A DNA stretch of 64,000 nucleotides from the NCBI GenBank assembly GCA_003164095.1, contig PLRX01000141.1:46297-110296 (forward strand), given 5' to 3'. A model generated the notes under the pieces. The model was not told the DNA's origin and did not search any database. It worked only from the letters and a program-made list of their open reading frames with translations. Below, piece by piece: positions 26,596 to 35,280 of this stretch. The translations under genes and the position numbers were made by a program. The stretch is from Acidimicrobiaceae bacterium (GTDB lineage: Bacteria; Actinomycetota; Acidimicrobiia; Acidimicrobiales; RAAP-2). Within the stretch, counting starts at the first letter, position 1. Each line of letters opens with the position of its first letter.

Positions 26596-27054
26596 ATGGC
26601 TGACCACGTGAGTGTGACCATCGGGATCGACGCACCGGCCGAGAAGGTCTCCGGGATGGTGGCGGACCTGACCCGGATGGGCGAATGGTCGCCGGAGAAC
26701 ACCGGCGCCACCTGGCTCCACGGCGCCACCGGTGCAGCCTCCGGGGCACGGTTCAAGGCGACCAACTCGGCAGGCCGGAAGGAGTGGTCGACCACGGGCA
26801 CGGTGGTCGAGGCCGTGCCCGGTCGTGTCCTGTCGTTCCGGGTCACCGCCGTCGGGGCCAAGGTTGCCCTGTGGACCTACCGGTTCGAGCCGACCGGCGC
26901 GGGCTGCGTCGTCACCGAGTCATGGGTCGACGAGCGCAACGCGTTCGTCAAACTGGCCGGCAAGCCGGTCAGCGGCGTGGCCGACCGTGTCACGCACAAC
27001 CGGGCCGGCATGGAGCAGACGCTGCAGAATCTGAAGGCGGCCGCCGAGGCATGA
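26596..27054 (+). CDS. SRPBCC family protein
   Basis: 152 residues from ATG 26596. VTIGIDAPAEKVSGMVADLTRMGEWSPE opens a START/polyketide-cyclase-like lipid-binding fold, ending in a long C-terminal helix (NRAGMEQTLQNLKAAAEA). Members bind hydrophobic ligands; no enzyme activity can be read from the sequence. Confidence 0.82.
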   Translation: MADHVSVTIGIDAPAEKVSGMVADLTRMGEWSPENTGATWLHGATGAASGARFKATNSAGRKEWSTTGTVVEAVPGRVLSFRVTAVGAKVALWTYRFEPTGAGCVVTESWVDERNAFVKLAGKPVSGVADRVTHNRAGMEQTLQNLKAAAEA

Positions 27055-27084
27055 CGGGTGGCGTCGGCACCCGGGCACCCGGGC

Positions 27085-28560
27085 TCACCCCCGGAGCGGA
27101 ACCTGCCACAGTGGTCGGGGCAGTGGCTCGGTAGCCGCCACCACCGACTCGACCCGGGCGGCCGCCGCCAACAGCGTGCGTTCCTCCCCTTGCCTGGCGA
27201 TGAGCGCCAGTCCGACCGGCAGCCCGTGGAGGAGTCCGATGGGCACGCTCATGATCGGCCAACCAGCGATGGCGGCCGGCGTGGTCACCCAGCTCGAGAC
27301 CGCCCCGGCGTGCCCTCCCACCACCAGGTCGCTCTTCCAGGCCGGTCCGTAGGCCGCGGCGACCAGGACGTCCGCGCCATCGAGCGCCGGCTCGAGACAG
27401 GTCGAGACGGCCCACTCCAGGTTGCGCTCCCGGGCCGCGGCGTAGGACTCGCCGGTCCGACCGCCGGTGCCGAGCGCCTGGGTGAGCAGCTCGTGCCCGA
27501 ACCACTCCAGTTCGACCTCCCGATGGTCGTCCTCGTGGGTCACCACGTCGACCAGCGACCGCACCCCCTGACCCGGGCGCGCCGCCAGGTAGGCCCCCAG
27601 GTCCTCGACCAGTTCCGACAGCAGCACGACGAATTCGTCATTGACGACCTCGGGCCCCGGCATGGCCACGTCCCGGTCCACGACCGCTTCGCCGGCGGCG
27701 CGCAGGGCGTCGATGCACCGAGCGACGAGCGCATCCGTCGGCGGATGGTCGGTCCGCCAGGTGGTGGCGGCCACGAACTGTGGCCGGGCCCCGTCCAGCT
27801 CCACCGGTGCTACTCCGGCCAGCACCGAGTAGAGGTGGGCGACATCGGCCACCGAACGTCCCATGGGCCCGGGGCTGTCCTGGCTCGCACTGATGGGGAC
27901 GATTCCTGCGGTCGGCACGGCGCCCACGGTGGGCTTGAGCCCGACCACACCGTTGACCGAAGCCGGGCAGATGATCGAGCCGTCCGTCTCGGTGCCGACG
28001 GCCAGCGGAGCGAGTCCGGCGGCCAGTGCGGCTCCCGAGCCGGACGACGATCCGCCCGCGCTCCGGTCCAGCGCCCACGGGTTGCCCACCAGACCCCCGG
28101 TGGCCGACCATCCGCTGGTCGAGCGCTCGGAGCGGATGTTGGCCCACTCGGAGAGGTTGGTGCTCGCAAGGACCACGGCCCCGGCCTCCCTCAGCCGTGT
28201 CACGAGCGGCGCGTCCGTGGCCGGCCTACCGATCAGAGCGGTCGAGCCGGCGGCCCCTGGGAGTCCCGTGACCTCGATGTTGTCCTTGACCAGGACGGGC
28301 ACGCCGTGGAGTGGACCGCGCACCTCGCCCCTGGTCCGCTCGAGGTCCCGTTCGGCGGCGGTCCGACGGGCGTCGTCAGCCAGTGCGGTGATCGAGCGCA
28401 ACCCGATCGGTCCGGCCGGGTCGTCGACGGCGGCGATGCGGGCCAGCAACGTGTCGACCAGGTCGGCGCTGGTCAGGGAGCCGTCGGCAAAGCGTCGGGC
28501 GAGCCCGTCGACCCCGAGGTAGGCGGTGTCCGCCGAGATCGGGTGGGGATCGGTCGTCAT
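27085..28560 (-). CDS. Amidase signature family protein
   Basis: 491 residues from ATG 28560 (MTTDPHPIS). The Ser-cisSer-Lys triad is present: Lys in VPVLVKDNIEV, the Gly/Ser-rich GGSSSGSGAALAAGLAP, and the nucleophile Ser in GTETDGSIICPASVNG. It hydrolyses amides to acids and ammonia; amidase-signature members range from nitrile-pathway amidases to peptide amidases. No GatB/GatC genes are adjacent, so a GatA role is unlikely. The upstream in-frame extension to 28719 is Pro/Arg-rich and not used. Confidence 0.9.
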   Translation of the reverse strand: MTTDPHPISADTAYLGVDGLARRFADGSLTSADLVDTLLARIAAVDDPAGPIGLRSITALADDARRTAAERDLERTRGEVRGPLHGVPVLVKDNIEVTGLPGAAGSTALIGRPATDAPLVTRLREAGAVVLASTNLSEWANIRSERSTSGWSATGGLVGNPWALDRSAGGSSSGSGAALAAGLAPLAVGTETDGSIICPASVNGVVGLKPTVGAVPTAGIVPISASQDSPGPMGRSVADVAHLYSVLAGVAPVELDGARPQFVAATTWRTDHPPTDALVARCIDALRAAGEAVVDRDVAMPGPEVVNDEFVVLLSELVEDLGAYLAARPGQGVRSLVDVVTHEDDHREVELEWFGHELLTQALGTGGRTGESYAAARERNLEWAVSTCLEPALDGADVLVAAAYGPAWKSDLVVGGHAGAVSSWVTTPAAIAGWPIMSVPIGLLHGLPVGLALIARQGEERTLLAAAARVESVVAATEPLPRPLWQVPLRG

Positions 28561-28673
28561 CCGAGCAGGGTAGGTCGGTGCACCGTCGGGTGTCGCCCAG
28601 GGGGCAGACTCGGGGTCGGACGGGAGGTGCACCTGGCGGCGCCTTCCCAACGGTCGACGAGGAGGAACCCAGG

Positions 28674-29999
28674 GTGGAGCACGGCCTGGACACGCAGGTC
28701 CTGGTGGTCGTATCCGCATGTGTGGTGCTGTGGGCGCTGGTCTCAGGTCTGCTCCAGCGGTGGTCGGTCAGCGCTCCGATCGCCTTCGTGGCACTCGGCC
28801 TGGTCGTCACCCACGGGCCGGTCCACCTCGTCCACATCAATCCCCATTCCTCGACCATCCTGTCGCTTGCCGAGGTGACGCTCGCGCTGGTGCTGTTCAC
28901 CGATGCCTCGCGCGTGAACATCCGCCAGCTGCGCCACGACCTCGGGCTCCCCGTCCGGTTGCTGGCCGTGGGACTGCCCCTGACCATCGGGTTCGGCACG
29001 GCGGTCGCGTTCGGCGTGCTCCCGGGCATCGGGATCTGGGTGGCTGCCTCCGTCGGGGCCATCGTGGCACCGACGGATGCCGCCCTCGGGGCCACGATCA
29101 TGGAGGACCGGCGTGTCCCGGACCGGATCCGCCGCCTGCTCAACGTCGAGAGCGGGCTCAACGATGGCATCGCGACCCCGTTCGTGAACCTCTTCCTGGC
29201 CGGTGCCGTCTCGACCGAGGCGAGCCACTCCGCTGAGTTGGGCAGCGCCGTCCGTGAACTGCTCGTCGGCGCAGGTGTCGGCGTGGGCGCCGGGTTGCTC
29301 GGTGGGTGGCTGATCACCCGGGCGACGGCGGCCGGGTGGAGTGCACCGGGCTTCCGCCCACTGGTCGCGCTGGGCCTCGCCCTGTTGTCCTACGGACTGG
29401 CGCTCCAGTGGAGCGCCAACGGCTTCGTGGCTGCCTTCGCCGCAGGTATGTCGTTCGGCAGCCTCGTCCCTGACGGGCTCCAGGAACTCGTGCTCTTCGC
29501 CGAGCGGGTGGGCGGCTTCCTGGCGCTGATGGTGTGGCTGGTGTTCGGAGCGGTCATGGTGGCTCCCGGGTTCCAGGCCGCCAGCTGGCAGGACTACGTC
29601 TTCGCCGTGCTGGCGTTGACCGTGCTGCGCATGGTGCCGGTGGCATTGGCACTGATCGGCTCCGGCCTGGACCGGTTCACGGTGGTCCTGGTCGGATGGT
29701 TCGGACCGCGCGGTCTGGCCTCGGTGGTGTTCGGGCTCATCGCTTATGACGGGCTCGACCAGCACTCCGCCAACGAAGTGCTGAGCCTGGTGGTGGTGAC
29801 CGTGACGATGAGCGTGGTGGCGCACGGGCTGACGGCCGGGCCGCTGGCCGCCCGCTACGGCGACTTCGCCACCACACTCGTCGCCCATCGTCCGGAGCAC
29901 CGCGCGACGGCCCCCTTCCGGACCCGCGTGCCCCTCGAGTTCCACATGCCGACAGCGGGCCCATCAGGGGACGGTGCCGGGAGCGACGCGGCTGCCTGA
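28674..29999 (+). CDS. CPA1-type cation:proton antiporter
   Basis: 441 residues from GTG 28674, preceded by GAGGAGG. About 12 hydrophobic segments. Motifs include ALVLFTDASRVNIRQL, ASVGAIVAPTDAALGA (the PTD region) and LNVESGLNDGIATPF with the ND pair that carries ions in CPA1 exchangers. It probably exchanges Na+ or K+ for H+ across the cytoplasmic membrane. Confidence 0.88.
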   Translation: MEHGLDTQVLVVVSACVVLWALVSGLLQRWSVSAPIAFVALGLVVTHGPVHLVHINPHSSTILSLAEVTLALVLFTDASRVNIRQLRHDLGLPVRLLAVGLPLTIGFGTAVAFGVLPGIGIWVAASVGAIVAPTDAALGATIMEDRRVPDRIRRLLNVESGLNDGIATPFVNLFLAGAVSTEASHSAELGSAVRELLVGAGVGVGAGLLGGWLITRATAAGWSAPGFRPLVALGLALLSYGLALQWSANGFVAAFAAGMSFGSLVPDGLQELVLFAERVGGFLALMVWLVFGAVMVAPGFQAASWQDYVFAVLALTVLRMVPVALALIGSGLDRFTVVLVGWFGPRGLASVVFGLIAYDGLDQHSANEVLSLVVVTVTMSVVAHGLTAGPLAARYGDFATTLVAHRPEHRATAPFRTRVPLEFHMPTAGPSGDGAGSDAAA

Positions 30000-30069
30000 C
30001 GGGGTGACGCAGGTCGGTGTTCCCGACGGACGGGCGCCGTCGGCAGTGGATGGCCGCCGACGTGTGGGT

Positions 30070-31230
30070 TCAGGCGTCACGCCGTGTCATCCGCCACGCG
30101 CCCAGGGCGGTCCAGACCACCAGCCATCCGAGGATGACGATGACCGCCACCGTGCGCGACTCCGGCACGAGCAGGTCGTGGGGACCGGCTCCGTCGCCGA
30201 GCGGATGGGGAAGGCCACCAGGCTCGATGTGCGCCATGGCCAGGCCCACGATGCCTCGCTGGACGTTGAGCAGGTGGGCGATGACGGTCCGGGAGAAGAT
30301 CGGTGTGAGGATCAACTCGAGGATCACCAGAAGGATCACCGGGACCGTTCGCTGCCCCATCAGTGAGGCGAGTCCCAGGCCGACGACGAATCCGATCGTC
30401 GCCTCGAGGCATATCCAGAGGCCGGTGTCGATCATCAGCGGCAGTGATGGGGACAGGAAGTGCGAGTGGTAGTCGGCGTAGTCCTGATCGGCGATCGTGA
30501 TCGCTTCGGCCCGGACCTGGGCCGGCGATGCGACCGCCTGGGTTTCACCTTGGGGCACTGCCTTGACGATTCCGCCGCCCGGTGTGTTGCCGCACGGGAT
30601 GTTGGGGGGGGACTGGCCCTGGAAGTTGAAGTTGAAGTTGCAGTCGACCTCACCCGCATGATCGCCGGCCCACTGCTCCAGTCCTGCACGCGACAGCCCC
30701 GCCGGCACAGTGACGCCGTCGTAGTTCAGTTGGGTCGGTGCGGCCAGGACGCAGACCGTGCAGACGATGGTGAAGCCGATCGCGACGATGGGGAGCACGA
30801 TGGCGAGACCTGCCGGTATGCGGGCGAGGTAGAGCGCCAGTCGCGACCGTCCGGTGATGACGAGGTGGCGGAACATGCCTTCCGTCAGATCGACGGAGCC
30901 GGCGGTGCAGCCCACGGTGGCAGCAACGATGAAGCCGAAGACGTACATGATCCCGGCGACGAGGGTAGTGAAGATGTCGTAGCCGCCGGCCGGACGGTAG
31001 GACGTGGGGTCGACTGCGTGGGACACGAGACGGACCGTGAGGAAGACGACCGGGATCCCGATGTTGACCGCGATCAGGGCGATCATGAGACCGCGTCGCT
31101 TGCGCAGCTCCATGAATCTGGTGGCGATCATCCCACCGGTCGGGAGCCAGGACCCCCGGTGGTCGGGGGCGCGTCCGTCGGGCGGCGGCAGGTCGGGTGC
31201 AGACGGCTCCACCAGGCTGATGGTCGTCAT
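30070..31230 (-). CDS. ABC-2 type transporter permease
   Basis: 386 residues from ATG 31230, whose ATGA overlaps the ATPase stop. N-terminal cytoplasmic tail, then about six membrane segments with a large extracytoplasmic loop (~170-270) that holds Cys residues and a Gln/Asn-rich FNFNFQGQSPPN stretch. It pairs with the ATPase as an exporter or resistance-type ABC system. The end converges with the antiporter gene. Confidence 0.8.
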   Translation of the reverse strand: MTTISLVEPSAPDLPPPDGRAPDHRGSWLPTGGMIATRFMELRKRRGLMIALIAVNIGIPVVFLTVRLVSHAVDPTSYRPAGGYDIFTTLVAGIMYVFGFIVAATVGCTAGSVDLTEGMFRHLVITGRSRLALYLARIPAGLAIVLPIVAIGFTIVCTVCVLAAPTQLNYDGVTVPAGLSRAGLEQWAGDHAGEVDCNFNFNFQGQSPPNIPCGNTPGGGIVKAVPQGETQAVASPAQVRAEAITIADQDYADYHSHFLSPSLPLMIDTGLWICLEATIGFVVGLGLASLMGQRTVPVILLVILELILTPIFSRTVIAHLLNVQRGIVGLAMAHIEPGGLPHPLGDGAGPHDLLVPESRTVAVIVILGWLVVWTALGAWRMTRRDA

Positions 31231-32204
31231 GACGTCTCTCCCAATCTGCTCGTGACCTCGAGGAACCATGACTCGAGGGAGGCCTGGACGTGTTGGAGCC
31301 GGTAGACCGAGATCCCGCTGTCCACCAGCACCCGGTTGATCTCGGCGACGACGTCGCGCCCGGTACCGGTCGGTAGGGCGATCGACAATCCGCTGGACTC
31401 GACGGTGCAGCTGGCGCCGATCGGCAGGGACGCCAGCCGCTGCGCGGCCCCCTCGGGATCGGAGCACTCGACCTCGACCGTGAACGCCGAACCGGCCAGG
31501 AGCTGTGAGATGGTCCCCTGCCGGATGACCCGTCCACGGTCGACGATGGCCACCGCGTCGCACGTCCGCTCGACCTCGTCGAGGAGATGGGACGAGAGCA
31601 CCACGGTGCGGCCCTCGGCCACGAGGCCGAGGATCATGTCACGCATGTCCTGCATGCCGGCGGGGTCGAGGCCGTTCATCGGCTCGTCGAGGATGAGGAG
31701 CTGCGGGTCCCCGATCAGGCATGCCGCGACCCCGAGCCGCTGGCGCATGCCCATCGAGTACTTCGCCACCCGGTCGTCGGCGCGGTGCAGCATGCCCACC
31801 CGTTCGAGTGACGGACCGACCCGGTCCCGAGCCGCCGGCTCCCGTGCTGCCGCCAGGACCTGAAGGTTCTGCCTCCCGGTCAGGTGGTCGTGGAACCTGG
31901 GCTCGTCGACGATGGCGCCGACCCGTGCGAGCGCGAGGTCCCAGTGGTGGGGCACCGGGTAGCCGAGGAGGGACATGGTCCCGGCGTCGGCATGCGTCAG
32001 GCCGAGGAGCACCCTGATCAGCGTCGTCTTGCCTGCACCGTTGGGCCCGAGATAGCCGAACGCACAGCCCCGGGGCACCAGGAGGTCCACCCCGTTGACG
32101 GCCACGTTGCCGCCGAACGACTTCGTCAGGCCGTGGGTCTCCACGGCCCAGTCCTGTTCGGCACCGGTCCAGGTGGGGGTGCTGGGGAACTCGATCGTGC
32201 TCAT
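31227..32204 (-). CDS. ABC transporter ATPase (drug/peptide-export type)
   Basis: 325 residues. Walker A GPNGAGKTT, Q-loop region VDEPRFHDHLTG, signature YSMGMRQRLGVA, Walker B LLILDEPMNGLDP and switch His in SSHLLDEVE are intact; the C-terminal ~80 residues are the accessory domain of CcmA/NatA-like ATPases. Operon order is padR, HAAS-like protein, this ATPase and its permease, separated from the first pair by a 155-nt gap. Confidence 0.92.
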   Translation of the reverse strand: MSTIEFPSTPTWTGAEQDWAVETHGLTKSFGGNVAVNGVDLLVPRGCAFGYLGPNGAGKTTLIRVLLGLTHADAGTMSLLGYPVPHHWDLALARVGAIVDEPRFHDHLTGRQNLQVLAAAREPAARDRVGPSLERVGMLHRADDRVAKYSMGMRQRLGVAACLIGDPQLLILDEPMNGLDPAGMQDMRDMILGLVAEGRTVVLSSHLLDEVERTCDAVAIVDRGRVIRQGTISQLLAGSAFTVEVECSDPEGAAQRLASLPIGASCTVESSGLSIALPTGTGRDVVAEINRVLVDSGISVYRLQHVQASLESWFLEVTSRLGETS

Positions 32205-32359
32205 CCGGTCCTCCGGCGCTCATGCGCGGGTCGTGGGCAGTCGCCTGGGATGCAGGTCGATGGTCTGGTGGTCATCTTCGGGAACCGGGCGTGCATCCAC
32301 AATGGGGGATGACCCCGATCCGACCCTGAGTCGGGAACGGGGCCTCCCGACCCGGAGGC

Positions 32360-32947
32360 TCAGAGGAAGCTGGGCATACCGATGTCATGGTCGGAGTACG
32401 ACCCGCGGCGGCGGCCCGACCACGGGCGCCAGAGCCAGAGCGTGATGCCCAACCCGACGATCCCGACGAGGAACAGGACGGCCCCGAACAGCGTGACCGC
32501 CGGCCCCTGGTGCGAGATGAAGAACTGATGGGGACCGACGAGCACGCCGGGCACGGCCGGTGCGGTGGGCATACGGAGTATCGCCGAGCGACGGAACGCC
32601 ACGCCGGCGACCGATACCGAGCTATGGCCGCCTGCTGCCAGGGCGACGACCCCGACGAGGACGGCGACAGCACAGACCAGGGTGGCTGTCAGCTGCACCC
32701 AGGGCCGGCGCCGACCGGTCACCCCGGGACGGGGTGTCCCCTCGACGACGCCCCTGGCGGTCGCCCACGAGGCAGCGAAGGACTCGGGATCGAAGTAGCC
32801 GTTGCCGAGGACCTCCTCGGGCGATGCTCCGTCGGCCTCCGCTTCGGCGAGGTCGGCCTCCAGGTCGGAGGCCATCTCGTTGGCTACGGCCTCGGGCACG
32901 CCGAGCCGGCGCCACTCCCTCCTGCACGCCGTGACGAACGCGTTCAT
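32360..32947 (-). CDS. HAAS/DUF1700-like membrane protein
   Basis: 195 residues from ATG 32947, which overlaps the padR stop (ATGA). Its first ~65 residues (VTACRREWRRLGVPEAVANEMASDLEADLAEAEADGASPEEVLG) resemble the HAAS-type helical domain that regularly follows PadR genes; then a transmembrane span (VQLTATLVCAVAVLVGVVALAAGG) and a second one near the C-terminus. It probably senses or relays a membrane signal to PadR (inference). Confidence 0.65.
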   Translation of the reverse strand: MNAFVTACRREWRRLGVPEAVANEMASDLEADLAEAEADGASPEEVLGNGYFDPESFAASWATARGVVEGTPRPGVTGRRRPWVQLTATLVCAVAVLVGVVALAAGGHSSVSVAGVAFRRSAILRMPTAPAVPGVLVGPHQFFISHQGPAVTLFGAVLFLVGIVGLGITLWLWRPWSGRRRGSYSDHDIGMPSFL

Positions 32948-33297
32948 GGGGTCACCTCCGTTGTCGTCAGGCCCAGGGCGGCGTCCACCGCGTCTCGGGT
33001 GGTCTCCCACTCGAAGACCCCCTGGTTCAGCGCCTTGCGACCCCGGGAGGAGAGCTCGTAGTACTTGCGCGGCGGTCCCCCGTTGCTGGCCGCACGGTGG
33101 GTGTCCACCAGGCCGTCCCGCTCGAGCCGGCCCAACAGTGGATAGATCGAGCCCTCGCCGACGATCGAGAGGCCGCGTGCCCCGAGGCGCTTCGTCATTT
33201 CGTAGCCGTAGGCCGGACCGTCCGCCATGACCGTCAACAGGCACAGGTCGAGGACGCCCCGTAGGAGCTGGGTCCGTCTACCCCCGTTCTCTACCAT
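32944..33297 (-). CDS. PadR-family transcriptional regulator
   Basis: 117 residues from ATG 33297 (MVENGGRRTQLLRGVLDL); upstream ATGs in the same frame (up to 33333) would add 12 residues. The winged helix is clear: LLTVMADGPAYGYEMTKRL, GEGSIYPLLGRLERDGLV and RKYYELSSRGRKAL. PadR proteins usually repress nearby transporter genes until a drug or phenolic ligand binds, which fits the ABC genes downstream. Confidence 0.9.
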   Translation of the reverse strand: MVENGGRRTQLLRGVLDLCLLTVMADGPAYGYEMTKRLGARGLSIVGEGSIYPLLGRLERDGLVDTHRAASNGGPPRKYYELSSRGRKALNQGVFEWETTRDAVDAALGLTTTEVTP

Positions 33298-33311
33298 GTG
33301 ATGCATGGTAG
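33291..33311. promoter_or_regulatory. Candidate PadR operator overlapping its own start codon
   Basis: CTACCATG (33291-33298) and CATGGTAG (33304-33311) form a perfect inverted repeat with a 5-nt spacer, covering the padR start. A second, weaker repeat CCTTG-tgacg-CAAGG is at 33321-33335. Autoregulation through such a site is common for PadR proteins. Confidence 0.55.
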
Positions 33312-33359
33312 TCCGGGCTACCTTGTGACGCAAGGGTAAGATCGACCGGATGGGTCGGG

Positions 33360-33821
33360 TCAGGCCTCCGGCAGGTGTTCGGACGGCCGCACACCGACGT
33401 TCGGGCTGACCACGATCCGGTTCCGTTCCTCCGTCGCCCGTCGTTCGGCGCCGTGCACATCGGTCTGGACGTCCCTGATGGCGCCGTCCGGCTTGTCCTC
33501 CAGACCCAGGAGCTCGCCCTCGTCCAGACCGTGCTTGGCGATCAGGAGGGCGTCGAGCTTGGTCTGCATGGCCCGGCTCTCGCGGTTCTGGGTCGACTGA
33601 ATGATGAAGACCATCACGAAGGTGATCATGGTCGTGACCGAGGTGATCACCATCGCGTAGTGGTTGTTGAACGGGCCGCCGCGCACGAAGAGCAGCCCGA
33701 CGGCCCAGAGTGCCACCAGTAGCGCGGCGGCAGCGATGGCGGTGAACGACCCGAGGAATGTCGTCAGTTTGGAGACGGCATGGCTGGCCTGATGGTGGAT
33801 CCTGGGTCGTTCGGCCGGCAT
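33360..33821 (-). CDS. Low-affinity iron permease family-like membrane protein
   Basis: 153 residues from ATG 33821, with GAGGT upstream. Two hydrophobic segments (TAIAAAALLVALWAVGLLF and VITSVTTMITFVMVFIIQ) are followed by STQNRESRAMQTKLDALL, the characteristic tail of PF04120-type proteins. Despite the name, iron transport by bacterial members is not established. A longer form starting at 33947 is possible. Confidence 0.75.
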   Translation of the reverse strand: MPAERPRIHHQASHAVSKLTTFLGSFTAIAAAALLVALWAVGLLFVRGGPFNNHYAMVITSVTTMITFVMVFIIQSTQNRESRAMQTKLDALLIAKHGLDEGELLGLEDKPDGAIRDVQTDVHGAERRATEERNRIVVSPNVGVRPSEHLPEA

Positions 33822-34134
33822 CGGCACCTCGAGGGGTTCATGGAACACGATGACCGGAGCGGTCGGAAGTCCACCGGTCCCGCCGTCGTCGGGCGACAGG
33901 TGCCCGGTCCGGAGCGCGGGTGGCGGAACCGTTACTCGACGGACCAAGCACTACCAACCTAGGGCGAGGCGGACCGGCGTCGATCGGCGGCCCGGCGGGA
34001 TCCTCGCCGCCGGTCGTTCCGGGCGGAAGTCCGATAGTCTGGCTGTTCACGCTGAGTGGGGATTCCCGTTGGAGCCTGGTCGAATCGATCCGGCTCACCC
34101 TGTCGCCTCCTCTGAGCTCGTCTCGAGGAGACCC
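33822..34134. other. Intergenic region upstream of the DUF1611-racemase operon
   Basis: About 310 nt between divergent genes. No RNA motif, tRNA or conserved ORF was recognised. A CGAGGAG ribosome-binding site (34124-34130) lies just before the DUF1611 start. The region may hold the leader of that operon. Confidence 0.35.
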
Positions 34135-35280
34135 ATGCCGCACTCCATGAACAGTCATCCGATTGCGTCGCGTCCGCTGTCGGGAGGCCGGGCGGCCCAC
34201 CCGACAGCGGTCGTCTACTGCGAGGCCAATTTCGGCCAGGCCGACGGTAAGACGGCCAATGGACTGGTCCGCCATTCCGAGCGCTACGACATCCTCTCCG
34301 TGATCGACAGCTCCCAGGCGGGGAGTGACACCGGCGAATTGCTCGGCGACGGACCCAACGGCATCCCCGTGGTGTCCGATCTGGCGTCAGCCATCCGACT
34401 CCGCGGGACGACGCCGGATTACCTGATCTTCGGCGTCGCGCCCACCAGCGGCATGCTGTCGTCCGACGAGCGCGCGGTCCTGCTCGACGCAATGACCCAG
34501 GGCATCAGCATCGTCAACGGCCTCCACGAGTTCCTGAACGAGGATCCGGAATTCACCGCGGCAGCCCTCGCCCACGGCGTGACGATCCTCGACGTCCGCC
34601 GCCCACGCGCCAAGAAGGACCTCCGCATGTTCAGCGGGCGCATCGACGGTGTCACGTGCCCCCGCATCGCCGTGCTCGGCACCGACGGCGCCATCGGGAA
34701 GCGGACCACCGCCACGATCCTGACGCAGGCGCTGAACGACCGCGGCATCAAGGCCGTGCTGGTCGGGACGGGCCAGACCGGGATCATCCAGGGAGCCCGC
34801 TACGGCGTGGCGCTCGACGCGATCCCGTGCCAGTTCTGTTCCGGCGAGATGGAGGCGGCGGTCGTCGAGGCCTTCGAGGGTGAGCACCCGGACGTCATCG
34901 TGATCGAGGGCCAGGGCGCCCTCAGCCATCCTGCGTACCTCAGTTCCACCTTCATCCTCCGTGGGAGCCGCCCGAACGCCGTCATCCTCCAGCATGCGCC
35001 GGCGCGCCGGAAGCTCGGCGACTTCGCCGACGTCCCGACCCCGGACCCGTTGAGCGAGATCAACCTGATCGAGACCTTTGCCGACACGAGGGTCATCGGC
35101 CTCACCATCAACCACGAGAACATGAGCGACGCCGAGGTCACGGCTGCGATCACGATGTACGAGCTGGAGCTCGGCATCCCGGCGACCGATGCGTTGACCC
35201 GGCCGATGGACCGCCTGGTCGAGATGGTGGTGAGCGCCTTCCCCGAACTCGAACAGGAGCCTGTCGCCAAGGCGTCGTGA
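34135..35280 (+). CDS. DUF1611 family P-loop protein (DgcN-like)
   Basis: 381 residues. An N-terminal Rossmann-like part (~15-150; TAVVYCEANFGQADGKTANGL, LIFGVAPTSG) is followed by a P-loop GTDGAIGKRTT (182-192) and IVIEGQGALSHPAYLS, as in DUF1611 proteins. One member, DgcN, is reported as an N-acyltransferase in bacterial D-glutamate breakdown; I know of no closer biochemical anchor. The GTGA overlap with a PLP racemase-like gene suggests D-amino-acid metabolism. ATG 34135 has GAGGAG only 4 nt away; ATG 34147 is an alternative. Confidence 0.82.
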   Translation: MPHSMNSHPIASRPLSGGRAAHPTAVVYCEANFGQADGKTANGLVRHSERYDILSVIDSSQAGSDTGELLGDGPNGIPVVSDLASAIRLRGTTPDYLIFGVAPTSGMLSSDERAVLLDAMTQGISIVNGLHEFLNEDPEFTAAALAHGVTILDVRRPRAKKDLRMFSGRIDGVTCPRIAVLGTDGAIGKRTTATILTQALNDRGIKAVLVGTGQTGIIQGARYGVALDAIPCQFCSGEMEAAVVEAFEGEHPDVIVIEGQGALSHPAYLSSTFILRGSRPNAVILQHAPARRKLGDFADVPTPDPLSEINLIETFADTRVIGLTINHENMSDAEVTAAITMYELELGIPATDALTRPMDRLVEMVVSAFPELEQEPVAKAS

